The position numbers were made by a program, and so were the translations under genes. This document shows, in pieces, positions 41,934 to 51,062 of a DNA stretch of 64,000 nt; the first letter of the stretch is position 1; each line of letters begins with the position of its first letter. Under the pieces are notes generated by a model. The model worked only from the letters and a program-made list of their open reading frames with translations, made no database searches and was not told the DNA's origin. Origin of the DNA: CBDCVO01 sp965223085 (GTDB lineage Bacteria; Pseudomonadota; Gammaproteobacteria; Ga0077536); NCBI GenBank assembly GCA_965223085.1, contig OZ244981.1, forward strand, positions 1,922,001 to 1,986,000, read 5' to 3'.

Positions 41934-42944
41934 TCAGGGGTTCTCCTTGGTGTCAGTCTGCTCCCGAGCGGTCAGTTTCGCCGGATGGGTCGCTTCCTGG
42001 ATCTCAGCGAGTCGTCGGATCGACACGTGCGTATACAGCTGCGTCGCCCGTGGATCGGCGTGACCCAGCATCGCCTGGATATACCGCATCTCCGCACCGT
42101 TCTCGAGCATGTGCGTGGCGCAGGCATGCCGAAGTAGATGGCACGACCCCGGCGCGTCGATACCAGCGTGCTTCATGTACCGCTTCACCTTGTCGCCCAG
42201 CTTGCTGTCCCGGAACGGCTCACCGTAGTCGTTCAGGAACAGGGTCTGCGCCTTGATGTCGAGCAGCAGCTCCAGCCGGACGGATTGCAGATAACGCTCC
42301 AGCCAGGTCAGCGCACGTTTGCCGATGGGCAGCAAGCGGTCCTTGTTCCCCTTGCCGTGTCGGATGAGCATCGTCGCGCGGGATAGGTTCACGTCCTGCA
42401 CGCAGAGATTGCACAGCTCCGAGCGTCGCATCCCGGTCGAGTAAAAACATTCGAGCACGGTCCGGTCTCGTATTCCGCCCAGGGTTCGCAAGTCCGGTTG
42501 CTGCATCAGGCGTTCTACTTCTTCGATACTCAACACGACCGGTAAGGTCACTGCCTGTTTCACGATGACGAGTTCGCTCGCCGGGTTGTACAAGAGATGA
42601 TTCTGCTGCGTCAGCCATTTGAAGAACTGCCGGACGCTGACCAGGTAATGATTCTGGCTCGTCGGGCTCAGCGGCTCCCCGTTCGCCTGGCGGTAGTAGT
42701 ACAGATGCTTCTGGTAACGCTCGAGGATGGGCTTTGTCACGTCCTGTGGGGTATTGATGTGCCGCTCATCACACCAGCCGACGAACCGTCGGATGTCGCT
42801 CTCACGACGATGTAAGGTGCTGTCGCTGTAACCCCGCACCGCCATCGCCTCGTTGTATTGCACCAGGTACGGATAGAACCCCGTGTGCTCGATCGCCACC
42901 GGCGGCCGCCGGTAGCGCATCTTACGTTTCCGCTTGAGCGCCAC
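41934..42944 (-). CDS. Tyrosine recombinase/integrase
   Basis: The protein has 336 residues with an N-terminal SAM-like DNA-binding domain (FYPYLVQYNEAMAVRGYSDSTLHRRESDI) and a catalytic domain. Its R-H-x-x-R-H-Y set is visible: STGMRRSELCNL (Arg), CHLLRHACATHMLENG (H-x-x-R), MLGHADPRATQLYTHVSI (His and nucleophile Tyr). It lies 3 nt downstream of the primase gene, and candidate core sites are 200 nt beyond its end. It probably moves this element. Confidence 0.92.
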   Translation of the reverse strand: MALKRKRKMRYRRPPVAIEHTGFYPYLVQYNEAMAVRGYSDSTLHRRESDIRRFVGWCDERHINTPQDVTKPILERYQKHLYYYRQANGEPLSPTSQNHYLVSVRQFFKWLTQQNHLLYNPASELVIVKQAVTLPVVLSIEEVERLMQQPDLRTLGGIRDRTVLECFYSTGMRRSELCNLCVQDVNLSRATMLIRHGKGNKDRLLPIGKRALTWLERYLQSVRLELLLDIKAQTLFLNDYGEPFRDSKLGDKVKRYMKHAGIDAPGSCHLLRHACATHMLENGAEMRYIQAMLGHADPRATQLYTHVSIRRLAEIQEATHPAKLTAREQTDTKENP

Positions 42945-42947
42945 GGC

Positions 42948-45900
42948 TTATTCGGCAGCTAAAAGGGATATCTGTCCGTATGATGCGTCCTGGCCGTTAC
43001 CCCCAGGAGGTGCTTTTGGTGGGATCTCATCAGCGGTATCGTCCAACCCCGCATCGGTATTGGGTTTGCGGTCATTTCGCTTGGGCTGACCACCCCCTGA
43101 CCGACCCCGGACCAGGGGCTGACCGGACCCTGACCATGCACGCTTCGGCCCTGACCGGTTTCCATCGTAGTCACGTTTCAATGCCTCGGTGTCGATCAAC
43201 CCGCTCAGATGTGGTCGGTCATTGATGGTACCGCCGTCATAGACCAGCTCGTAGACGAAGGACTGCCCGCGACCACCGCGATGCGCGAGCACGTATTCCA
43301 TCTCGACCAGGCGCGCCAGGTGCACCTTCAAGGCCGTGTCGCTCCAACTCGTCACCTCGCGGAGTTCTCGGCGGCTAAAGCGGTAATCACTCCGTGTCAT
43401 CGCGAGTCGCGCGGTGTGTGTCGCGACGTGCGCATCGATGAGCTGCAACAACCGACGTGTCTGCGGCGGCAGCTCATCCAGCGTCCGACCCAACACCTCG
43501 TGTGCCAGGTCATTGGCCAGCGCGATGTCGTCCACCGTGACCTCGATGTACTCGATCCCGGCGTGGGTCTTCACCTCACGCTGATACTGGTGCAGCAGCG
43601 CGATCGTGTCGATCAAGGCCAGGTACTTTTCATGATCGCGCCGCGTCCGCGTGCGGTCGCTCAGGAACGTCAACTGCTCGGCGTAAGGGTTGACGACGGC
43701 CAGCGGTTTCAGCAGTTGTTGCGCGTGCTGATGTAACGTCAACAGCGCATCGCGCGCAGCGCCGGCCTTTAACCCTTCAAGCGTCCGTTTCTGGCGCTGT
43801 AAGCGATGGATGGCTTCGGTCTGTGCCCGGTCCTCGTTCACGCTCAGCACCAGGCACCGGTTCAGCAGCTCCTCGTCGATATCGATCGCGGTGGTCGTCA
43901 TCAACAACATCACCGGACCTTCTACCCGGTATTCCTTCGTCACGAGCTCGCCCGTGGCGTCGTCCTTGCCGGTCGAGGCAATCGTGACCTCACCCTCGCT
44001 CTGCAAGAGTTTCAACGCATACGCGGCCTGGGCCGCGCCTGCTTCCTCCGCAATCGCGAGCACCTTGTATTTCAAGTCTGTCTCGCCCATGTAGAACAAG
44101 CTCTGACCCGTCATCGCCGAGTACTGCACCTTCTCCGTCTCCGGCACGAAGCGCAGCACCGCATCCATCAGCGAGCTCTTGCCTGCCGCGCTTGTCGATT
44201 GGATAATGACCGCCAGCGGCTGTTCGAGCTTGCGCGAGACCGCCGCCAGATAGCCCACCAGGCTGTTCGTTGCCTCGCCCACGATCCCGCAGGCGTTAAA
44301 GTCGGCCGTAATTCGAGCCAGGAGGTTCGGGTCTTTGAGTAACGACAAAGCCGCGGCAGATTCCGCGTCATTCAACGCCGGCGGTGCGCCAGGTTTGAGC
44401 GCCGCGCGCAGGGTCTCGTCCTGTAGCGCTTCGAGCTTCAACAAGATCTTGCCGAGGTCCGCCTTGATCACGTCTTCGGCCACACCGAGTTCAATCGATG
44501 CCTGTTTGATGAAGCTCGCCCGTGGTTTCGATTGGTACAGGTCGAACGTGTCCACATGCACAACATCATCCTTCGAGACTAGGATATTCACCTTTAGTAC
44601 GTCGAAGCTGCCGTTTTTGTCGAGACCTCGGACCCGATAGCGCCGATTGCCGAGTGGGAACACGATCTCGGTGTCAGTTTGTTCTGACTCGGGCAGGTCA
44701 GTGCGCGGCGGTTCGGGTAATGGCGATGCCGCTAACGCTGGTACTGGCTCCGGCTCCACATCAGCAGCTAAAGGAACAACAGGCCCGGGGACAGGGGTTT
44801 CGGTTGCCAGCTTGACGGCAGGTGCCATCGTTTCATTCGGCAACGGTTTCGGTTGTCCGTTACCCATCCACTGTGCCGAGCGGATAACGACCCCCAGGCT
44901 CTTGGCCGCCGGCGTCACCTGCACGGCATACTCGTTCACGTCCATCCCTTTTGGGACCTGTAACCGATAACAGTCGATACCCTCGGCGATGAGCTTTTTC
45001 GATAAGGTCTCCGCCGCAGTACCACCGGCCTTGTCGCGATCGTAAGCAATCAACACCCGCTCGATGTTGTTACCTTTAAACGCCTGCAGATGCTCAGCCG
45101 TAAAACCTTCAATCCCGTAGCTCGCCGTCACGTTGCGATAACCCGCACACCAGAACGTCAGCGCGTCGGTGATCGATTCACAGACGATGATCTCCTCGGT
45201 AGCCTCGAACGCCGCGATATTCCACACGCCGCGATGTGGCCCGGGCAAGTAAAGATGTTTCGGCGTCCCCTGGCGCAGGTTGTCGTTGATCTTGCGGCCG
45301 TATATTTCCACCACCTGGCCACCGTCGAACACCGGGAACACCACCGAGCCGTTGAAGTGCTCATGCCCCGATGAACGGATGATGCCTAAGTGCTGTAATT
45401 GACCACGTAATGCCGCACCCGCTTTGCGGTTCGCCTGTGGCAAACGGTAACCCAGGGTCCGGTTCGCGAAGCCGAGCTTGAACGTGTCGATCGCCTCGGC
45501 GTCGGCGATACCGCGCTGTTCGAGGTAAGCCAGGGCCTCCGGGCTCTGCTTCAACGTCTCGTGGTAGTAATCGATGACGTCGCCGAGCAGCTTTGCGTCG
45601 TCCGCGGTCGCGGAGACTGGCGCTTTCAGCTTTGGTATTGTCGCGTGCTTCGGCCGGCGACCATCAGCGGCTAAAGGACGATAGTTGTTTTGTAATAATT
45701 CAACCGCGTGCCGGAACGACACACCTTCGGCTTTCATCACCCAGTCCACCACCGAGCCACCCGTCTGGCACGCACCCAGGCAATGCCACAGATTCTTCTC
45801 CGGTGAGATCACCAACGAGGGCTCGCGGTCATCGTGGAAGGGACACAGACCCAGTAAATCCGCGCCGTGGCGCTTGAGGGCAATCCCGGCCGTCTCAGCC

Positions 45901-45962
45901 AAGCGTTCCAACGAGACCTCACACTTCAATCGCTCGATCACCTCGTCCGGTATGCGTGCCAT
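42948..45962 (-). CDS. Primase-helicase fusion (CHC2 zinc finger, TOPRIM, P-loop ATPase)
   Basis: ATG 45962 (MARIPDEV) with AGGGGG upstream gives 1004 residues. Residues ~30-70 form a CHC2 zinc finger (LCPFHDDREPSLVISPEKNLWHC). A TOPRIM domain follows (IIVCESITDALTFW, VLIAYDRDKAGGTA), then a Pro/Glu-rich linker. The P-loop ATPase part has STSAAGKSSLMDAV and a sensor-like MLLMTTTAIDIDEELLNR, and a winged-helix-like end includes SRRELREVTSWSDTALKVHLARLVE. It is a replication protein of a plasmid, phage or satellite type. With the adjacent integrase it suggests an element that replicates after excision. Confidence 0.9.
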   Translation of the reverse strand: MARIPDEVIERLKCEVSLERLAETAGIALKRHGADLLGLCPFHDDREPSLVISPEKNLWHCLGACQTGGSVVDWVMKAEGVSFRHAVELLQNNYRPLAADGRRPKHATIPKLKAPVSATADDAKLLGDVIDYYHETLKQSPEALAYLEQRGIADAEAIDTFKLGFANRTLGYRLPQANRKAGAALRGQLQHLGIIRSSGHEHFNGSVVFPVFDGGQVVEIYGRKINDNLRQGTPKHLYLPGPHRGVWNIAAFEATEEIIVCESITDALTFWCAGYRNVTASYGIEGFTAEHLQAFKGNNIERVLIAYDRDKAGGTAAETLSKKLIAEGIDCYRLQVPKGMDVNEYAVQVTPAAKSLGVVIRSAQWMGNGQPKPLPNETMAPAVKLATETPVPGPVVPLAADVEPEPVPALAASPLPEPPRTDLPESEQTDTEIVFPLGNRRYRVRGLDKNGSFDVLKVNILVSKDDVVHVDTFDLYQSKPRASFIKQASIELGVAEDVIKADLGKILLKLEALQDETLRAALKPGAPPALNDAESAAALSLLKDPNLLARITADFNACGIVGEATNSLVGYLAAVSRKLEQPLAVIIQSTSAAGKSSLMDAVLRFVPETEKVQYSAMTGQSLFYMGETDLKYKVLAIAEEAGAAQAAYALKLLQSEGEVTIASTGKDDATGELVTKEYRVEGPVMLLMTTTAIDIDEELLNRCLVLSVNEDRAQTEAIHRLQRQKRTLEGLKAGAARDALLTLHQHAQQLLKPLAVVNPYAEQLTFLSDRTRTRRDHEKYLALIDTIALLHQYQREVKTHAGIEYIEVTVDDIALANDLAHEVLGRTLDELPPQTRRLLQLIDAHVATHTARLAMTRSDYRFSRRELREVTSWSDTALKVHLARLVEMEYVLAHRGGRGQSFVYELVYDGGTINDRPHLSGLIDTEALKRDYDGNRSGPKRAWSGSGQPLVRGRSGGGQPKRNDRKPNTDAGLDDTADEIPPKAPPGGNGQDASYGQISLLAAE

Positions 45963-46060
45963 CAGGTACCCCCTCATATACTTGTCAAGACCATAGATGT
46001 GTCTTATTCTAGTACATATCCATGTTCTTTTGTCAAACAGCCTTGTATACCGGGGGTAGC

Positions 46061-46447
46061 ATGATGGCCAACGCAATGACGATATACCTGACCATGAGCC
46101 TACCCACACGACTGATCGCCCTGCGTAAGGAACGAGGCCTGACCCAACAGCAGATGGCGGATTCCATCGGGATCCACGTCAACAGCCTGAAGAAGTACGA
46201 GTCCGGCCATGCACAGCCGTCGCTGGATGTACTCAAGAAGATCGCCCTGGCGTTAAACGTCAGTACCGACTTCTTGCTATTCGACGAACATGAACGTGAT
46301 CCCAGCGACGAGTTGGCACTTCAGTTCGAGGCGGTCAGCCAACTGCCCGGCGACGAACAGCGAGTCGTGATAGAGGTTATGGAAAGCCTGATCATCAAGT
46401 ACCAGGCCCGGCGATGGGACACCGCCAGAACAGCCACCGCCAAGTGA
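46061..46447 (+). CDS. XRE-family repressor-like regulator
   Basis: The HTH_3 domain reads LPTRLIALRKERGLTQQQMADSIGIHVNSLKKYESGHAQPSLDVLKKIALALNVSTDFLL, followed by a C-terminal helix region. ATG 46061 is chosen for the GGGGG 6 nt upstream, but ATG 46094, at the first domain residue, is also possible. It is divergent from the primase gene with about 100 nt between them, the layout of a phage-type repressor controlling a replication operon. Confidence 0.85.
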   Translation: MMANAMTIYLTMSLPTRLIALRKERGLTQQQMADSIGIHVNSLKKYESGHAQPSLDVLKKIALALNVSTDFLLFDEHERDPSDELALQFEAVSQLPGDEQRVVIEVMESLIIKYQARRWDTARTATAK

Positions 46448-46479
46448 AACGTTAAACGTAAACGACGGAGAACCCGACC

Positions 46480-46665
46480 ATGCCAAGCGCCAAAGACGCC
46501 GCCCGGCAGATCATCGATCACTTGCCGGATCAGGCCACCTGGGATGACATCATGTACGAGCTGTATGTGAAGCAGAAGATCGAGACTGGTTTAAAGGCCG
46601 CCGATGAGGGCCGTACTGTTTCGCACGAGGAAGCCAAACGGCGACTGCTCGGCGATGGCGCTTGA
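46480..46665 (+). CDS. Antitoxin of a ParDE/RelBE-like pair
   Basis: This 61-residue helical protein (SAKDAARQIIDHLPDQATWDDIMYELYVKQKIETGLKAADEGRTVSHEEAKRRLL) has a C-terminal segment typical of antitoxins that bind ParE/RelE toxins (GRTVSHEEAK). It lies 32 nt after the XRE gene and overlaps the toxin start by 11 nt. Confidence 0.8.
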   Translation: MPSAKDAARQIIDHLPDQATWDDIMYELYVKQKIETGLKAADEGRTVSHEEAKRRLLGDGA

Positions 46666-46879
46666 ATGGACCGATCCGGCGCTCGATGACCTGGAGGACA
46701 TCCGCGACCACATCGGCAAGGATTCGCCGTATTACGCAAGGCGGTTCATCGAGCGCATCTTCGATGCCGCCGCGGCGTTGCACGACCAGCCCCAGATGGG
46801 ACGCTTGGTTCCAGAGGCCGACCGACAGGATGTGCGGGAACTAATTTTCCGGAGTTACCGGATCATCTACCGATTAAAT
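46655..46879 (+). pseudogene. ParE/RelE-type toxin, 5' part, split by IS66
   Basis: ATG 46655 starts MALEWTDPALDDLEDIRDHIGKDSPYYARRFIERIF and on to LIFRSYRIIYRLN, a ParE toxin lacking its last strand. The IS66 element begins at 46880, after TSD GATTAAAT (46872-46879). The rest of the gene is at 49293-49377. Joined without the IS and one TSD, the frame reads IIYRLNSNRVQIIAVIHGSRNLAAK to a stop, an intact toxin. As it stands the toxin ends in a few IS-encoded residues. Confidence 0.9.
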
Positions 46880-46939
46880 GTAAGCGCCACGTGAACCCCA
46901 GGGTTGATTTTTATACAACGCGTGATTTACAAACTGCGG

Positions 46940-48520
46940 TTATTTCACTGGAAAAATTTCTGCAGAAACACGATGTGGCAGCAGCGATTCGATTGCCTCA
47001 ACCGATTCGGCTCGCGGTAAGTCGCTAAAAATACGCTGCAAATATCGATACGGTTCGAGTCCGTTGGCTTTCGCAGTCTCGATAAGGGAATAGAGATTTG
47101 CTGAAGCTTTGACGCCGGCCACCGAATCGCTGAACAGCCATGCTTTACGGCCCATCACAAACGGCCGGATCGCATTTTCGCAACGGTTGTTGTCGATGTG
47201 TAATCGGCCATCATCAAGATAGCGCGTGAGTTTGTCCCAATGCTTATTGAGATAGCCCAACGCTTTGCCTAACGCCGTTTTCGGTGGCACCTGCGGTAAC
47301 GTGTTATCGAGCCACGTGCGAAGCTCATCGAGGAGCGACGAAGCATGCTCGCGCCGATAGGCATAGCGGTCTTCGGCAGACATGGCCTTCGCTTGTTTCT
47401 CCACGCGATAAAGCTTTTGAATGAGCGAGAGTCCCCGCCAGGCACGACCGCCGCGCGTTTTTTTACCTTGCGCTTTCACCGCTTCGTCGAACTTGCGCCG
47501 CGCGTGTGCCATACAACCCAATGGCACGATGTCATTCGCCGCGACGACCGCGTTGTAACCCTCATAGCCATCGGTTTGAAGATACCCTGCGTAATCGGCG
47601 AGCAAGTTTGCCGGCACCGAGCCCGCGCGGGTCGGCGAATAATCGTACAACACCACCTCCGAATCGGGCGGCCCACCGCATTGTACCCAAAGATAAGAGG
47701 TGGATTGCGCCGTGCGGCCAGATTCCTTCAGCACCTGAACAGTCGTTTCGTCCATTTGGATGATGTCATAGGCGAGTAACCGATCACGCATCAGATTAAT
47801 CAGCGGTTGAACCAATACGCCGGCCTTTATCATCCAACTCGCCAACGTCGTGCGCGGAATACTGATGCCGATACGGTTTAAGATCGCTTCCTGGCGATAT
47901 AACGGCAACCCATCGACGTATTTACACACCGCGACATGCGCCAATAAACCCGGTGAGGCCATACTCTTCGGTACCGGTTGCGCCGGCAAGGGCGCGGTTT
48001 TAATGCATCGACCGCAATCACACGCATATTGTTTGCGCACATGACGAATAACGCGGATCACTGCCGGCACGATATCCAGCTGTTCACAGACTACCTCGCC
48101 AATCTCAGCGAGCTGTCGGCCGTCATGTCCGCAAACCCGGTCTGCCGCCGGCAACTCATGGATCACCTCAACCCGCAGTAACGCGTCCGGTAATGGTTTG
48201 CGACCACCCGATTGACGCTGATGTGAAAGGACTTCAATCGCCGGGCTTTCCTGTTCAACGCGCTCATCGTGTGATGACTCTGTCGCATCGAATAACTTGA
48301 TCTGATCGGGCGAGACCGCTTCACTGCGTGAAGCAAATCGCTTCGCCAACGCGACGTTCAATTGTTCTTGTAGGATAACGACCTTTGTGGAGAGTTCGTC
48401 GTTGCGTCGTTCAACGTCAACAACTTTAGAACTTAACTGCTCATTGCGAGCAGCGTGTTCAACGACCAGCGACTTTAATGCGTCAACATCGTTCGGTAAT
48501 TGATCGCGTAGCGTCGACAT
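46940..48520 (-). CDS. tnpC: IS66 transposase TnpC (copy 1)
   Basis: This 526-residue IS66 transposase has an N-terminal coiled coil (ARNEQLSSKVVDVERRNDELSTKVV), a zinc-finger-like region (CGHDGRQL, CDCGRC), the DDE core (IIQMDETTVQVLKE, GYLQTDGYEGYNAV and the NNRCENAIRPFVMGRKAWLFS end) and the IS66_C tail. It is the catalytic protein. It is identical in sequence to the copy at 57488. Confidence 0.95.
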   Translation of the reverse strand: MSTLRDQLPNDVDALKSLVVEHAARNEQLSSKVVDVERRNDELSTKVVILQEQLNVALAKRFASRSEAVSPDQIKLFDATESSHDERVEQESPAIEVLSHQRQSGGRKPLPDALLRVEVIHELPAADRVCGHDGRQLAEIGEVVCEQLDIVPAVIRVIRHVRKQYACDCGRCIKTAPLPAQPVPKSMASPGLLAHVAVCKYVDGLPLYRQEAILNRIGISIPRTTLASWMIKAGVLVQPLINLMRDRLLAYDIIQMDETTVQVLKESGRTAQSTSYLWVQCGGPPDSEVVLYDYSPTRAGSVPANLLADYAGYLQTDGYEGYNAVVAANDIVPLGCMAHARRKFDEAVKAQGKKTRGGRAWRGLSLIQKLYRVEKQAKAMSAEDRYAYRREHASSLLDELRTWLDNTLPQVPPKTALGKALGYLNKHWDKLTRYLDDGRLHIDNNRCENAIRPFVMGRKAWLFSDSVAGVKASANLYSLIETAKANGLEPYRYLQRIFSDLPRAESVEAIESLLPHRVSAEIFPVK

Positions 48521-48553
48521 ACAAAAAGTATAAACGATGCGCGATCATGTGTC

Positions 48554-48901
48554 CTATCCAACTTGCGAAAAATGTAACGCTTGATGACCTTCAATGTCAT
48601 GCCCAGACAGTAACCAGTGTAATTGCGCTTCGCTTAACGTGATCACCGGTTCTGGCCAACGACGTGGCCAACGGAACTTATCTTGTTCCAATCGCTTGTA
48701 CCACATCGCAAAACCACTCTTGTCCCAATATAGAATCTTTAGTTTATTACGACCCTTATTGATGAATACAAACAACGCACCCGAGAACGGCGATAAATCC
48801 ATCGTTTGCTCAACAATCAGCGACAGCCCGTTGATGGCTTTCCTGAAGTCTACCGGCTCGCGATGTAAATACACACCGCTAACCGAACGAAACACCTCCA
48901 C
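48554..48901 (-). CDS. tnpB: IS66 accessory protein TnpB (copy 1)
   Basis: This 115-residue IS66 Orf2 family protein has YLHREPVDFRKAINGLSLIVEQTM, FVFINKGRNKLKILYWDKSGFAMWYKRLE and FRWPRR. It is required for IS66 transposition in characterised members. It lies between tnpA (3 nt gap) and tnpC. Confidence 0.93.
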   Translation of the reverse strand: MEVFRSVSGVYLHREPVDFRKAINGLSLIVEQTMDLSPFSGALFVFINKGRNKLKILYWDKSGFAMWYKRLEQDKFRWPRRWPEPVITLSEAQLHWLLSGHDIEGHQALHFSQVG

Positions 48902-48904
48902 CGT

Positions 48905-49234
48905 CTAGGCTCGCAACGCCTTAATCACTTCAGCGACTCGAACGCCTGGTATCTCTGTCGGAAAACGCACCACCACATCACCCAGCTCAACCGTAATCGC
49001 ACCTAACGATTGAGGCGACGACACGCCAACCGGATGAAAAGATGTCGCACCCGCGTTCGATTCACCCATCAGTTCTTGCCGACGGACACTAAAATACTTC
49101 GCATCTACTCCGCGTTCACGGCAGAATGCAGCCGCCGTTTGGCCACTGCTCGCATGTGCCTCGATTAACGATAACCACTCTGATTTTGTTCGCTTTGTCA
49201 TCTGCCATTCCTCTCTTGCGGGAAAACAGATCAC
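48905..49234 (-). CDS. tnpA: IS66 accessory protein TnpA (copy 1)
   Basis: This 109-residue protein has an HTH_8/IS3-OrfA-like helix-turn-helix (SEWLSLIEAHASSGQTAAAFCRERGVDAKYFSVRRQEL) and a beta-rich C-terminus (GAITVELGDVVVRFPTEI). It is first in the IS66 operon. Confidence 0.9.
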   Translation of the reverse strand: MICFPAREEWQMTKRTKSEWLSLIEAHASSGQTAAAFCRERGVDAKYFSVRRQELMGESNAGATSFHPVGVSSPQSLGAITVELGDVVVRFPTEIPGVRVAEVIKALRA

Positions 49235-49292
49235 CTTACCGAATTATATATCCAAGCATAGCGCGTCGTTTACGGGGCGCTTACGATTAAAT

Positions 49293-49377
49293 TCTAACCG
49301 CGTGCAGATCATCGCCGTCATCCACGGCAGCCGCAACCTCGCGGCTAAAGAAGCAAAACCGTGGGATGTCGTTTGAA
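49293..49377 (+). pseudogene. ParE/RelE-type toxin, 3' part
   Basis: After the right-hand TSD the plus strand continues SNRVQIIAVIHGSRNLAAKEAKPWDVV and a stop at 49375-49377, the missing C-terminal strand of the toxin gene that begins at 46655. Beyond this lies a candidate right end of the mobile element. Confidence 0.85.
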
Positions 49378-49485
49378 CAATAATCCCCGCAGCGCGGGAC
49401 TCGGGCCGGATGTGCGCTGTTAGATAGATCTGTCCCGATTATTTATGCACGTGGTATGCGAATGCTGTATCGGGTGCGTGAATTT

Positions 49486-49857
49486 CTAGGTCGCTAAGGC
49501 AAACATAAAACAACCATACCCGTAGATAAACCACAGAAACGTTATCGCGCTTCCGAGTATCACTCGATGTGCCGGGAAAGGGTCCGTTCTAATCATCCAT
49601 ACGATCAGTCCGATCACAATAGCCGTTGGCAATATAGTTAAAACGCTCTCCGATACCGACAAGAATGGCGCAAAAATAGAGAGGAATGTCATCATTGCAA
49701 TCCCGATTATTTTATCCATAACCGGCTCGCCGGGTTTGCCGTACATGAGCGCAAGGATTGTCACTATCGCTACTACAACGAACAGCGAACGAAGTACGCC
49801 CGTTCCGATTCCAGCTTTATCGATCGAACGACGTTGAGGACTGGTGTCTCGCTCCAT
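49486..49857 (-). CDS. Multi-pass membrane protein paired with an Rhs tip
   Basis: The protein has 123 residues with three to four hydrophobic helices (LFVVVAIVTILALMYG, IIGIAMMTFLSIFAPFLSV, ILPTAIVIGLIVWMI, ITFLWFIYGYGCFMFAL). It starts 1 nt after the stop of the orphan tip, so it is coupled to it. Candidate immunity protein, no known family. Confidence 0.6.
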   Translation of the reverse strand: MERDTSPQRRSIDKAGIGTGVLRSLFVVVAIVTILALMYGKPGEPVMDKIIGIAMMTFLSIFAPFLSVSESVLTILPTAIVIGLIVWMIRTDPFPAHRVILGSAITFLWFIYGYGCFMFALAT

Positions 49858-49858
49858 T

Positions 49859-50285
49859 CTATCGCGCCGGTTTTTTTAGTCGTGCTCGCACCGACGCTTT
49901 GAATGCTGGGACGTTGTTTAGTGGACCGCCAGGGTCTTTAAATCCATGGTCAATGAATTCCCACCACTCATATGAATCTGGGGTGCCTTGGCACACCGCC
50001 CACGGGTGATTATCATCGACGAGGTTATCGAATTCATCGTAAACACATTCCCCGATCGGGTCGCATGGAGTTGCTGGCCGATCCTCTTTAAAAACCCGAT
50101 ATCCGCAATGAAACCAAGCGGACCCCTTGTCGCCCGTCCATCTCGGGTCGCCTGGACTTGGTGGAAATAGTGGGCACTCTGCTGTCAACCCAAAACGATC
50201 GATAAATCGTAGCGGGTTATTAAGCACGTACGCGTAAGTATTAATTCCCCCGTCCAACCCAATCGGATCAGACTGGAGATATCTA
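49859..50285 (-). pseudogene. Orphan Rhs C-terminal tip
   Basis: It begins RRYLQSDPIGLDGGINTYAYVLNNPLRFIDRFGL directly behind the 82-codon gene, with an in-frame stop just before, so no Rhs core precedes it. The tip (about 100 residues) has CPLFPPSPGDPRWTGDKGSAWFHCGYRVFKED and ends with a basic VRARLKKPAR. No catalytic motif is recognised. Confidence 0.7.
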
Positions 50286-50641
50286 CGCTACCTTTCAGGC
50301 GTGTGATCGCTACCTGGAAGCTCGACGTCGCTGGTCTTTCCATCAAAGAGTATCGCATCAGGAGGCACAGTATTAGCGGCTCGATGAATCCAGGTGAGAA
50401 GCACAACTTCCACCAAGACTGACTTTATCAAAACGATGGTACAAATCTTCGCCATTCCAGTTTCCGGAAATGCGAATCTACCGGCTACCATAGCGAGAGC
50501 TGCCAAACCGAAAACTAAAATTGTAATTAGGATCATTGAGACCTATTCACAAAGATCGCAGGCCTGCTGGATGATGGGATCATCTAGCAACTCTTTGTAT
50601 TTTCACCGCACCCCGAAAAAATAAACCTGACACCTTTATTC
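50274..50641. repeat. 368-bp duplicated segment, copy B
   Basis: Second copy of the segment at 39244-39611. Its flanks differ on both sides, which sets the limits of the duplication and indicates recombination between cassettes. Confidence 0.85.
50288..50536 (-). CDS. Small membrane protein of an Rhs tip cassette, copy B
   Basis: The 82-residue two-helix protein differs from copy A at 39258 by Thr for Lys at residue 5. It sits between the tail of a lost tip and the orphan tip at 49859. Candidate immunity protein. Its own tip is reduced to KYKELLDDPIIQQACDLCE just upstream. Confidence 0.6.
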   Translation of the reverse strand: MILITILVFGLAALAMVAGRFAFPETGMAKICTIVLIKSVLVEVVLLTWIHRAANTVPPDAILFDGKTSDVELPGSDHTPER

Positions 50642-50720
50642 CAAGCAGCGGTTTGTGATGGAGATGATCGATACCGTGTTACAACAAGCCTCGTAGCCGC
50701 CCGTATACAGCCACCAAAAT

Positions 50721-51062
50721 TCATTTTAGTGTAAAAAATTTGGCAATGCCGATTGCGCTTACGCCAAAGGCAAGAATAAGTATGGTGTATCTCTTCCTTG
50801 GTATGCCGAACACCAACACGATTTCATTAATTGCTCTAAACAGAATGCTGCGCTCCGGTACGTAGTACGCCATCGTCAAAATAACTCCAATTAGACATAG
50901 GTACATACCTTCTTGGTAACTATCTGGATTTGTCGCGGTAATAAACCAAGCTATTTGCGGTGCCGTTAAAATCAACAATAGTGCAACAGTTAATATCGCG
51001 TCTTCCGATCTACCAGATGGTCCCTCCGTACTATTCACATCCACAGTCCTTCCGAGTGACAC
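50721..51062 (-). CDS. Multi-pass membrane protein paired with an Rhs tip
   Basis: The protein has 113 residues: a polar N-terminus and three helices (ILTVALLLILTAPQIAWFI, YLCLIGVILTMAYYV, YTILILAFGVSAIGIAKFF). It starts 32 nt inside the 3' end of the preceding tip gene, so the two are coupled. Candidate immunity protein. In the 184 nt beyond its end lies a plus-strand fragment QRFVMEMIDTVLQQAS that looks like a transposase tail. Confidence 0.6.
   Translation of the reverse strand: MSLGRTVDVNSTEGPSGRSEDAILTVALLLILTAPQIAWFITATNPDSYQEGMYLCLIGVILTMAYYVPERSILFRAINEIVLVFGIPRKRYTILILAFGVSAIGIAKFFTLK

Larger units (their letters stand above)
46880..49284 (-). mobile_element. IS66-family element, copy 1
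   Basis: The element has 2405 bp with ends GTAAGCGCC on the left and its inverse GGCGCTTAC on the right. It is flanked by an exact 8-bp duplication GATTAAAT (46872-46879 and 49285-49292), the size expected for IS66. It carries tnpA, tnpB and tnpC on the minus strand and interrupts a ParE-type toxin gene. The proteins match those of the copy at 57428-59832. Confidence 0.95.
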
